A stretch of 64,000 bases of DNA from CAKSHP01 sp045636325 (GTDB taxonomy: Bacteria > Bacillota > Clostridia > UBA1381 > UMGS1253). The notes beneath the pieces were generated by a model that was given only the letters and a program-made list of their open reading frames with translations, was not told the origin of the DNA and did not search any database. The stretch spans positions 1 through 64,000 of the forward strand of contig JAZTXH010000009.1 in the NCBI GenBank assembly GCA_045636325.1. Reading direction: 5' to 3'. Shown here in pieces: positions 57,338 to 64,000 of this stretch. Positions within the stretch are counted from its first letter, which is position 1. Each line of letters begins with the position of its first letter. The position numbers and the translations under genes were made by a program.

Positions 57338-57470
57338 CATTATAGAATTAGTGCTCATTTCGTTCAATGTGCCACAATTTTGTAGGGACAGATGCCCACA
57401 TCTGTCCGTTTTCGGGTCGATTGATAAGCATCGACCCCTACATTGCACGAATTAGTGAACGATGTAGATG
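57338..57470. repeat. Intergenic palindromic repeat, copy 2 (TTCGTTCAATGTGCCACA family)
   Basis: The block starts TCATTATAGAATTAGTGCTC, contains TTTCGTTCAATGTGCCACA and the arms TTGTAGGGAC...CCCCTACATTG, with inner ACAGATG/CATCTGT and GGGTCGATTG...CATCGACCC stems. It shares layout and flank with copy 1 at 48249-48372; the inner stems differ. Confidence 0.65.
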
Positions 57471-57483
57471 CCATTCAATTTTA

Positions 57484-57658
57484 ATGAATTGACAACTGTC
57501 GTTGTCATGAATTGGCTCTGCCATGAATTCTCGCTTTGCTCCATAAATTGAATTGCCTTTAAATGCACGAAGTGCAATTCATGAGCTGCAAGCTCAATTC
57601 ATGAAATCTTTGATTTCAATTCATGCCAAAGGCAATTCATTGAGTTTGCTTTGCAAAC
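57484..57658. repeat. Array of mini-hairpins joined by AATTCATG-type linkers
   Basis: At least seven perfect small stems sit in a row: GACAAC-tgtc-GTTGTC (57491-57506), GGC-tct-GCC (57514-57522), TGCAC-gaa-GTGCA (57564-57576), GAGCT-gca-AGCTC (57583-57595), GAAATC-ttt-GATTTC (57603-57617), GCC-aaa-GGC (57625-57633) and GTTTGC-ttt-GCAAAC (57644-57658). They are separated by ATGAATT on the left half and AATTCAT on the right half, so the linkers themselves form an overall inverted repeat. Stem sequences differ completely while the linker is conserved. Not coding. Confidence 0.9.
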
Positions 57659-57783
57659 CCATTATATCACTTATAGATATATAAATCAATTCTTTACTCT
57701 AAATAATATTATATCCGCAAAAACACAAAAAAAGTGTATTGCAGTATAAAAAGCGATACAGCAGCACACTTTTTATTTATCAC

Positions 57784-58620
57784 TCACATTTTCTCGAATC
57801 CTACCAAAAGACCGCCTTTTTCAGCATAATAACTGCAAAGGCCTCTGCAAGCATGAATTTTAATGTCTCTCGTATGAAAAGCCTCTTTAATCATAATTTC
57901 AAGTTTACTTGCGGCACCTTCATTTTCGCAGTGAGCAATTCTCACCTTTCCTCGGGATAATCCGTTTTCTTTAAGATGGTTAATAATTGTCTTTAATGAT
58001 TTAATCTCACCGCGGCATTTTCTTACAGGCTCTAATGTTCCCGTATCACTTGCCTTACCAACTACACGAATATTTAAAATACCTGCCATTTTTGCAACTA
58101 CCGGTGAAACACGTCCGTTAGCTGCAAAATTTTTAAGCGATTCAAGCACAAACACAAGACCCGTCTTTTGCTGATATTTTTCAACTTCACGGCAAATATC
58201 TTCAAAAGGCATATTTTGACCGATAAATTTTTCAAGCTTTTCAACAATCAAAACCAATTCAGGACCGGCTGACAATGAATCAATTACCAAAACCTTTCTG
58301 CCTGGATTTTCCGTCTCGTACATTTTCTTTGCAACGCAAGCAGAGTTATAACTTCCCGAAAGACCGCTTGTGATTGTTACACAGTAAATCTCGTCATAAT
58401 CTTCAAAGGCTTCAAGCCAGTCACCCGTGCTCGGGCATGAAGTTTTTGACGTGCCTGAATAAGAATCAAACCATTTCACCATATCTGATGCATCAAGTGT
58501 GGCATCGTCTGTAAATTCTTTTTCTTTTGTAATAATTTTAAGTGGTGCTACACCAAACGCAATACCTTGAAGCGTTAGTAAATCTGCAGAAGAATCTACA
58601 ACAATTTTAATTTTTCTCAT
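57784..58620 (-). CDS. DegV family fatty-acid-binding protein
   Basis: A 278-residue DegV protein: MRKIKIVVDSSADLLTLQGIAFGVAPLKIITKEKEFTDDATLDASDMVKWFDSYSGTSKTSCPSTGDWLEAFEDYDEIYCVTITSGLSGSYNSACVAKKMY, then LEKFIGQNMPFEDICREVEKYQQKTGLVFVLESLKNFAANGRVSPVVAKMAGILNIRVVGKASDTGTLEPVRKCRG. The SGLSGSYNSA loop binds a fatty acid for the FakA kinase. GGAG precedes ATG 58620. It is coupled 19 bases downstream of marR. Confidence 0.93.
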   Translation of the reverse strand: MRKIKIVVDSSADLLTLQGIAFGVAPLKIITKEKEFTDDATLDASDMVKWFDSYSGTSKTSCPSTGDWLEAFEDYDEIYCVTITSGLSGSYNSACVAKKMYETENPGRKVLVIDSLSAGPELVLIVEKLEKFIGQNMPFEDICREVEKYQQKTGLVFVLESLKNFAANGRVSPVVAKMAGILNIRVVGKASDTGTLEPVRKCRGEIKSLKTIINHLKENGLSRGKVRIAHCENEGAASKLEIMIKEAFHTRDIKIHACRGLCSYYAEKGGLLVGFEKM

Positions 58621-58639
58621 ATTAATCTCCATTCTGTTT

Positions 58640-59095
58640 TCAGTTATTCTTTTCATTATAAGCCTTTTCTTCCTTATCAAGATTCTCACTTATAATATTT
58701 AAACTGCGGTAAAATATTTTTCTGTCTTCTTCGGAAACACCCTGACTTATCTGTTCAAGAATGTCTGCAATTTTATCAGCTATTCTTTTTCCTGCTCTCA
58801 ATCCCCTTTCGGTAAGCTCAAAAGGAGAATTATATCGTTTCTTGCTTTGGCATTTGCATATTAAATATCCGTTTTTTTCAAGATAATTAAGACTGCGAGA
58901 TATGGTCGCCTTATCTTCTTCGCAACGCTCACAAAGCTCTCTTGCAGAAAGCGAGTTTGATATGTACAAATGATAAATGCAGGAAACATGCGGACTTCTC
59001 AGCTCATAATTTGCCATTTCCTTGTTTTTTATTTTCCTTATATTTCTGTTTATTCTGTTTAATAAGACCGTAAAGGTTTCAAAACGCTCATCCAT
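58640..59095 (-). CDS. MarR-family transcriptional regulator
   Basis: A 151-residue winged-helix protein: RSPHVSCIYHLYISNSLSARELCERCEEDKATISRSLNYLEKNGYLICKCQSKKRYNSPFELTERGLRAGKRIADKIADILEQISQGVSEEDRKIFYRSLNIISENL. The helix-turn-helix is about residues 45-75 and the wing follows. As a FadR/FabT-like neighbour of a DegV fatty-acid-binding protein, it may sense lipids; that is inference. GGATA-type site before the ATG. Confidence 0.9.
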   Translation of the reverse strand: MDERFETFTVLLNRINRNIRKIKNKEMANYELRSPHVSCIYHLYISNSLSARELCERCEEDKATISRSLNYLEKNGYLICKCQSKKRYNSPFELTERGLRAGKRIADKIADILEQISQGVSEEDRKIFYRSLNIISENLDKEEKAYNEKNN

Positions 59096-59231
59096 TACAA
59101 TATCCCCTTTTTAACTATTGCAAGTTTAAGTGTATTACAACAAAAACTTGTTGAAACGTCAACAGGTTTTTGTTGTTATTATTTTTTAGAATAAAAAAAC
59201 CGACATTTCTCTGACGAAGAATGTCGATTTT

Positions 59232-59307
59232 TGGTGGGAGTAACAGGGCTCGAACCTGTGACCCTCTGCTTGTAAGGCAGATGCTCTCCCAGCTGAGCTA
59301 TACTCCC
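59232..59307 (-). tRNA. tRNA-Val(TAC)
   Basis: A 76-nt gene with encoded CCA: acceptor GGGAGTA with TACTCCC, anticodon arm CTGCCTTACAAGCAG with anticodon TAC, T loop GGTTCGAGCC. Reads valine GUA/GUG. It lies in a three-tRNA cluster on the minus strand. Confidence 0.96.
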
Positions 59308-59311
59308 ATAA

Positions 59312-59386
59312 TGGTGACCCATAAGGGAATCGAACCCTTGATTCCGGCGTGAGAGGCCGACGTCTTAGCCGCTTGACCAATGGGCC
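59312..59386 (-). tRNA. tRNA-Glu(CTC)
   Basis: A 75-nt gene with encoded CCA: acceptor GGCCCAT with ATGGGTC, anticodon loop CTCTCAC with anticodon CTC, T loop GGTTCGATTCC. It reads GAG only; a TTC-anticodon gene must exist elsewhere. Confidence 0.95.
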
Positions 59387-59424
59387 GAATTAGGATTAAT
59401 TCATACTTAACCCTTATAAATAAA

Positions 59425-59501
59425 TGGTAGCGGCGAGTGGACTTGAACCACCGACCTAACGGGTATGAACCGTTTGCTCTAGCCAACTGAGCTACACCGC
59501 C
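59425..59501 (-). tRNA. tRNA-Met(CAT), elongator
   Basis: A 77-nt gene with encoded CCA: acceptor GGCGGTG with CGCCGCT including wobble pairs, anticodon arm ACGGTTCATACCCGT with anticodon CAT, T loop GGTTCAAGTCC. It lacks the C1-A72 mismatch and GGG/CCC of initiators, so it is an elongator. A TilS-modified Ile(CAU) cannot be excluded. Confidence 0.9.
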
Positions 59502-59618
59502 ACATTTAATCGCTTATTAGCGACGGATATTAGTATACTATAATTTTATCCGTTTGTCAAGCATTTTTTCAAATTTTTTTAATTTTTTTCTTTTTTCGCC
59601 GCTTTACTTTACCAAATC

Positions 59619-60797
59619 TTATTCTTCATCTTCATGTACCTCCTCAGAATAAGCCTCAATTGACAAATATACACCTAGTACATGACACAAATTCTGATAT
59701 TCTTCAAGCACCTTTTCATCGCCGTTTGATTTTTTTATCGCTTTAATCATAAGATTTTTCGGTGTTTCAAGGGGGGAAATATATTCAAGTGGCGTAACCT
59801 CATAGCCTTTTGCTTTTAAGTAAAGGGCACGCATGGCATCGGTAAGGGTATCAGCAAGACGTGCTTTAAAAACAGGGAATTCCGTCAGGGGTTTGAAAGG
59901 TTCATAATTATATCTTGCAAGCATCTCCTTATGACAGCATGGCACACAGATAATTGCGCCTACATTACTTCTTATACCAAGTCCAAGGCTCATATCAGTA
60001 GCGGTGTCGCAGGCATGAAGTGATATAAGCAAGTCAATCTTAACCGGCGGTGTATATGTGTTCATATCGGCACAAACAAATTTCATATTGTTATAGCCTA
60101 AATTCTTTGCCATCTTTTTTGATTCATCAACTACATTCTGCTTTATATCAACACCGATAAAGCTGCAGTCAAGCTTTAAACACTCTCTCATGTAATAATT
60201 CATAACAAAAGAAAGGTAAGATTTACCGCAAGCGCAGTCAAGCACATAGATTTTTTTGTTTCTTGAGAGACTTTCAATAACCGGCTTTGCAAGCTCAATA
60301 AAATGGTCTATCTGATTATACTTTCGTATCATATCATTTTTAAGCTTGCCTTCCTTTGTTAAAATTCCGATTTCACGTAAAAGCTCGTCTGCCTCGCCTA
60401 TTTTTATAAAATAATCTCTTTTACCCTGATTAATCACATTTGCACGGGGCATCTTTTTGTTTTTCGGTTTATTTTTCACCTGACGCTGACTTACCCTTCT
60501 GTCAGATACATCAAGCTCTATTGTCGCACCACGCTCATAGTATGTAACCAAGAGGGCATCATAATTTTCACCGCCTAAAAGGATTTTTTCCGCTAAATTC
60601 TGCACCTGCACCTTTTCGCTTCTACCGTTAAAACGATATATAAATTCACTTTCTTCATAGCTTACGTCACCTTCAAAGCTTTTTGTGCCTGACTTATATA
60701 AAACATCAATGCCTGAAAAAAATTCTTCGTTTTTTTCAAGCCTTGCAAATATAGCTGAAAGCAACATATCAGCTTTCATAAGTGTTTGTTTTTTCAT
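59619..60797 (-). CDS. SAM-dependent methyltransferase (METTL25/Trm13-like class I)
   Basis: A 392-residue protein. The N-terminal half (about 1-130) is an alpha-beta accessory domain I do not recognise, ending in a basic linker (KPKNKKMPRANVI). The C-terminal half is a class I methyltransferase with motif I VLDCACGKSYLSF, FIGVDIKQNVV, KFVCADMNTY, LLISLHACDTATD and the unusual CVPCCHKE. LHACDTATD and PCCHKE are reminiscent of METTL25/Trm13-type enzymes that act on RNA. The target is unknown. The stop is 20 bases from the tRNA cluster side, but transcription is in the same direction as the upstream radical SAM gene. Confidence 0.85.
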   Translation of the reverse strand: MKKQTLMKADMLLSAIFARLEKNEEFFSGIDVLYKSGTKSFEGDVSYEESEFIYRFNGRSEKVQVQNLAEKILLGGENYDALLVTYYERGATIELDVSDRRVSQRQVKNKPKNKKMPRANVINQGKRDYFIKIGEADELLREIGILTKEGKLKNDMIRKYNQIDHFIELAKPVIESLSRNKKIYVLDCACGKSYLSFVMNYYMRECLKLDCSFIGVDIKQNVVDESKKMAKNLGYNNMKFVCADMNTYTPPVKIDLLISLHACDTATDMSLGLGIRSNVGAIICVPCCHKEMLARYNYEPFKPLTEFPVFKARLADTLTDAMRALYLKAKGYEVTPLEYISPLETPKNLMIKAIKKSNGDEKVLEEYQNLCHVLGVYLSIEAYSEEVHEDEE

Positions 60798-60817
60798 AAA
60801 TATGCTCCTTTAATCTA

Positions 60818-62473
60818 CTAAAGCCTTATTTCCTTTTGGTTAAAATAGTCAAACAAAACGACGCAGTTTTCTTTTTCAAGCCCACCCAAAACGTTATATT
60901 CAAAAGGATATACCCGAACGTTTTTTAATATATCAACTAACTTCTCATTCTGTAAATTTTCGGGTAAAACATTTCGGTTTTCTGATAAATATTCAGAAAC
61001 CCTTTTTGTAAAATCTTTACCATAAAACTTTGCCCAGTAAGGCAGAGGCACCCCTTTATTATATTTTAAACAGTCAAACAAAAGAATTGATGCAAATTTT
61101 TCATCCTTCTTGTTATATTCATAAAAAATATCATAAAGCTCACGGCGGCTTTTTAATAAGTCAGCATAACCCCTCTTTTTAAAGTAATCTGCCAAATCCG
61201 AAAAAAATTCAAAGGCATCACTGCGCACTTTTATCATATATTCAACCGAATTTTTAAATGCCCCTGAGTTATAGTATTTTTCAAGCACATCCTCAATTTC
61301 TTTAAGCTTTAAAATATCTTTATAAGAAATATAGTCGTTTGAAATAATCTCATAGGGCGGATATGGCAAAAATTTATAGTTATGCATCTCTTTTTCATCT
61401 CTTATTTTTGTGCCCTTTAAAAGTTTTAAAAATCCAAGCTGAAGCATATCGGGTCTTAAAGCAAAAACTTCATTGAATGAGTTTTTAAAGCTGTTTAAAT
61501 TCTCATAAGGAAGGCCTGCAATCAAATCAAGATGAATATGCATATTGCCATTTCCTTTAAGACTTATAACATTTTCCTTAAGAGCTTTCAAATCAGGTGT
61601 TCTGTTAATTAATTCAAGTGTTTTTACATTGGTTGACTGCACACCTATTTCAAGCTGAATTTTGCCTTTCGGCGAACTTTTTAAAAGCTTTATTGTGCTT
61701 TCCTTTAAGGTGTGTGCCGAAATTTCAAAATGAAACGATGTTTCTTTTGTATTATTTAAAATAAACTCTATTATTTTATTTGTTCGCTCTTCTGATATAT
61801 TAAATGTTCTGTCAACAAGCTTTACAAGCCTTACGCCGCAATCGGAAAAAAGCTTAAAATCTTCAAATACACGGTCAAGCGAGAAAAACCTTACTCCCCT
61901 TGATACAGATGAAAGGCAAAAGCTGCAATTATACGGACAACCCCTTGATGTTTCGTAGTATATAATTTTTTTGTCCAGCTCTTTAAGTTCAGATAAAGTG
62001 TATAGCCTTGGAAGTAAATCAAGGTTTTCAATTACCTTTATTTTGTTTTCTTTAATTTCCTCTTCCCCGCGCCACACAAGGCCCGATATATTTTCAAAAG
62101 GCTCTCCGTCTGCAAATGCTTTTATGCTTTCTTCACCTTCTCCGCAAAGAATAAAATCAACAAATTCATTGTTTTCAAGCACACTTTTTGCATCGTAGCT
62201 TACCTCAGGGCCGCCAAGCACAATTTTTATATGTGGTATAATACACTTTAAACTTTCTGCAATTTTTAAAATAAACTCAATATTCCATATGTAGCAAGAA
62301 AATCCGTAAACATCTGCTGAAGCACTGTATAACTTTTTTATAATCCGCTCAGGCGAATCATTTAATGTAAACTCATACACATCTGCCACATCACCCGTAG
62401 CTTTTTTCAGACACCGACATGAAAGCGACGTATGAGTATAGCTTGCATTAATTCCAACAAGACACAGTTTCAT
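60818..62473 (-). CDS. B12-binding-domain radical SAM protein
   Basis: A 551-residue protein: an N-terminal cobalamin-binding-type Rossmann domain (MKLCLVGINASYTHTSLSCRCLKKA, DVYGFSCYIWNIE, IVLGGPEVSYDAKS), then a radical SAM domain with CPYNCSFC (CxxxCxxC), FHFEISAHTLKE, LEIGVQSTNVKTLELINRTPD and LHLDLIAGLPYENLNSF. The C-terminus (about 390-551) resembles DUF4080. The B12 domain lacks a clear DxHxxG, as is common in this group, so cobalamin binding is not assured. Substrate unknown. A 20-base gap to the methyltransferase gene suggests an operon. Confidence 0.9.
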   Translation of the reverse strand: MKLCLVGINASYTHTSLSCRCLKKATGDVADVYEFTLNDSPERIIKKLYSASADVYGFSCYIWNIEFILKIAESLKCIIPHIKIVLGGPEVSYDAKSVLENNEFVDFILCGEGEESIKAFADGEPFENISGLVWRGEEEIKENKIKVIENLDLLPRLYTLSELKELDKKIIYYETSRGCPYNCSFCLSSVSRGVRFFSLDRVFEDFKLFSDCGVRLVKLVDRTFNISEERTNKIIEFILNNTKETSFHFEISAHTLKESTIKLLKSSPKGKIQLEIGVQSTNVKTLELINRTPDLKALKENVISLKGNGNMHIHLDLIAGLPYENLNSFKNSFNEVFALRPDMLQLGFLKLLKGTKIRDEKEMHNYKFLPYPPYEIISNDYISYKDILKLKEIEDVLEKYYNSGAFKNSVEYMIKVRSDAFEFFSDLADYFKKRGYADLLKSRRELYDIFYEYNKKDEKFASILLFDCLKYNKGVPLPYWAKFYGKDFTKRVSEYLSENRNVLPENLQNEKLVDILKNVRVYPFEYNVLGGLEKENCVVLFDYFNQKEIRL

Positions 62474-62485
62474 TTCATTATCCCC

Positions 62486-63658
62486 TTATTTTAGCGCCTC
62501 GTAAGTGCCGCACGCAAGCATCAGCGCACCGACCGCAAGGCTGTCTTCGTCTATGTTAAATCTTGCATTGTGAAGTGAATATACGCAGTCCTTTTCTTCA
62601 TTTCTGCAGCCGACATTTATAAATGCACCATCTGTCAGCTGTGAAAAATATGAAAAATCGTCACCGCCCATAAATGGTTTTTGAAGCCACACTATATCAA
62701 AGCCGTTGTCGTTTGCGGTATTTTCCATAATTTTTATTGCTTTTTCACTGTTTTCAAGAGGCGGGAATAAAAATCTGAAATCAAGCTCGGATTTTACACC
62801 CAACTCGGCTGACATACGACGGGTAATCTCTGTTACCCCATCGCAAAGGCTTTGGCGCATTTTTGAATTTACTGCCCTTGCAGTGCCCTTGATTTCCACA
62901 CTGTCAGGAATTATATTATAAAATATTCCGCCCGAAATCTTTCCTATTGATATTACGCAAGGGTCTTCGGGTGTGTTTTTATTTTGTGCAAACTCTATTA
63001 ATTCTGAGGCAATCTTTGATGCTGCATAAATAGGGTCTATGCAGCGGTATCTGTATGCCCCGTGGCCTCCTTTACCGGTAATCTTTAAATCAAATTCATC
63101 AGGCGACGCCATCATACCGCCTGATTTAAAGGCTACGCTTCCGGTGTCGAAATCTGCCTCCATATGAACTGCAAAGGCAAAATCCACCTTTTCACCATCA
63201 ATGATGCCTTCATCAATCATAGGCTTTGCGCCGCCTGCTCCCTCTTCTGCCGGCTGAAAAATTACTATAACCCTACCGCAAAGTTCATCTTTCATTTCAT
63301 TTAACACCTTACATACGCCAAGAGCGATTGCAGTATGCGCATCGTGACCGCAGGCATGCATTTTTCCTTCGTGCGTTGATTTATATTCCACATCATTTAA
63401 TTCTGTTATGGGAAGAGCGTCAATATCAGCACGCAAAAGAACGCATTTACCCCCGCTTTTGCCTTCGATAACCGCCTTTATTCCCGTTACTGCAATTTTA
63501 TCTTTATAGGGAATATTCATTTTATCAAGCTCACGCTTTATAATTTCGGCGGTTTTAAATTCTTCAAACTCCGTTTCAGGATACATATGAAGCTCCCGCC
63601 TTATTTTTATCATATAATCTTTATTTTCTTTAACAAGCTGTTTTATTTTACTTAGCAT
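62486..63658 (-). CDS. M20 family amidohydrolase
   Basis: A 390-residue zinc amidohydrolase: RRELHMYPETEFEEFKTAEII, DIDALPITE, THEGKMHACGHDAHTAIALG, VIFQPAEEGAGGAKPMIDEG, then the dimerisation domain with DPCVISIGKISGGIFYNIIPDSVEIKGTAR, and a final GGDDFSYFSQLTDGAFINVG. Family members split N-acetyl amino acids, hippurate, or peptidoglycan-derived or acetyl-diaminopimelate amides; specificity is not clear. The 12-base gap to the B12 radical SAM gene suggests co-transcription. Confidence 0.92.
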   Translation of the reverse strand: MLSKIKQLVKENKDYMIKIRRELHMYPETEFEEFKTAEIIKRELDKMNIPYKDKIAVTGIKAVIEGKSGGKCVLLRADIDALPITELNDVEYKSTHEGKMHACGHDAHTAIALGVCKVLNEMKDELCGRVIVIFQPAEEGAGGAKPMIDEGIIDGEKVDFAFAVHMEADFDTGSVAFKSGGMMASPDEFDLKITGKGGHGAYRYRCIDPIYAASKIASELIEFAQNKNTPEDPCVISIGKISGGIFYNIIPDSVEIKGTARAVNSKMRQSLCDGVTEITRRMSAELGVKSELDFRFLFPPLENSEKAIKIMENTANDNGFDIVWLQKPFMGGDDFSYFSQLTDGAFINVGCRNEEKDCVYSLHNARFNIDEDSLAVGALMLACGTYEALK

Positions 63659-63693
63659 AATTATCTTTCCTTTTTTATTAAATCAACACAGTC

Positions 63694-64000
63694 TTATTCA
63701 ATGCCGCACATCTTTTTAAATTCTTCTTCGTCAATAACAGTTATGCCTAAGGCTTTTGCCTTATCGAGCTTACTACCCGCCTCTTCACCTGCTAAAACGT
63801 AGGTAGTCTTTTTAGACACTGAGCCTGAAACCTTGCCTGCCATACTTTCAATAATTTCTTTTGCTTCTTCTCTTTTATATGTTGGAAGTGTGCCGGTTAA
63901 AACAAATATCTCTCCTGCAAAACGCATATCAAGGCTTTCTGCGCCTTTATACTCAAAGTTAATGCCCGCTTCGCGAAGTCTTTCAACAGCTTTAAGATTT
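63694..64000 (-). CDS. ligA: NAD-dependent DNA ligase, C-terminal BRCT part (cut by window edge)
   Basis: The open frame runs in from the right edge: NLKAVERLREAGINFEYKGAESLDMRFAGEIFVLTGTLPTYKREEAKEIIESMAGKVSGSVSKKTTYVLAGEEAGSKLDKAKALGITVIDEEEFKKMCGIE. FVLTGTLPTYKREEAKEII and VLAGEEAGSKLDKA are the BRCT domain end of bacterial LigA. The ligase joins nicks in DNA replication and repair. Only the last ~100 residues of ~670 are in the window. Confidence 0.93.
   Translation of the reverse strand, partial: NLKAVERLREAGINFEYKGAESLDMRFAGEIFVLTGTLPTYKREEAKEIIESMAGKVSGSVSKKTTYVLAGEEAGSKLDKAKALGITVIDEEEFKKMCGIE

Noticed and set aside
57484..57658. CRISPR array
   Set aside because: The linker is only 7-10 bases, units are unequal, and the 'spacers' are small palindromes; no cas genes are present.

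Overview
The window comes from a low-GC, anaerobic, endospore-forming member of the Clostridia. Evidence in the sequence: a complete spoIIIAA-AH operon, spoIIR and an uninterrupted sigK; [FeFe]-hydrogenase maturation genes (hydG, hydF and a TM1266-type small protein); a Gram-positive LexA with a matching box; and AT-rich intergenic DNA with standard sigma-A promoters. A gut-type species is plausible but is an inference.

Positions 1-10518 look like the right end of an integrated genomic island. It stops exactly at a 51-bp 3' half of a tRNA-Leu(TAG) gene (10519-10569) that begins in the anticodon loop, the usual footprint of tyrosine-recombinase integration. Cargo, all read on the minus strand: a MobP-type relaxase fragment fused to a broken ECF-transporter gene; a truncated HTH regulator; a surface protein / lipoprotein LHH-nuclease toxin / SUKH immunity operon; a KilA-N protein; and a 1313-aa TPR-CHAT protease-like protein. 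The KilA-N and CHAT genes sit behind near-identical ~146-bp upstream modules containing the same promoter and hairpin, so they look co-regulated. This pair is my best candidate for an undescribed system, probably defence-related.

Positions 10570-14450 carry the conserved rpmG-secE-nusG-rplK-rplA-rplJ-rplL block, with an L10 leader, attenuator and promoter and a probable L11 leader. Positions 14480-20110 hold spoIIR, an unknown gene, a choloylglycine-hydrolase family enzyme, tRNA-Ser(GGA), and hydG-hydF-TM1266. Positions 20109-27200 hold exonuclease III, an SLH protein, and a MacA/MacB-like exporter. Positions 27517-38660 hold rplS with its leader, lepB, rbgA, a YfcE-like phosphoesterase, a mutarotase-fold protein, gdhA, a cohesin-like/SLH protein, lexA, a Cys-rich/DUF1015 pair, an M14 peptidase and initiator tRNA-fMet.

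Positions 38795-45080 hold a membrane protein, a metallochaperone, an Asp23 protein and the spoIIIA operon with a sigma-E-type promoter. Positions 45190-50050 hold PAP2, a DUF4430 lipoprotein, nagA and a uracil/xanthine permease. Positions 50250-57262 hold a yneA-like SOS cell-division inhibitor, sigK, aconitase, isocitrate dehydrogenase, upp and citrate synthase. The last three TCA enzymes together with gdhA give the oxidative route from acetyl-CoA and oxaloacetate to glutamate. Positions 57784-64000 hold degV-marR, three tRNAs (Val, Glu, Met), a methyltransferase, a B12-binding radical SAM protein, an M20 amidohydrolase and the 3' end of ligA.

Intergenic DNA contains several small palindromic repeat families, including a striking array of mini-hairpins joined by an AATTCATG-type linker (57484-57658). 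No CRISPR array, rRNA gene or insertion sequence was seen.
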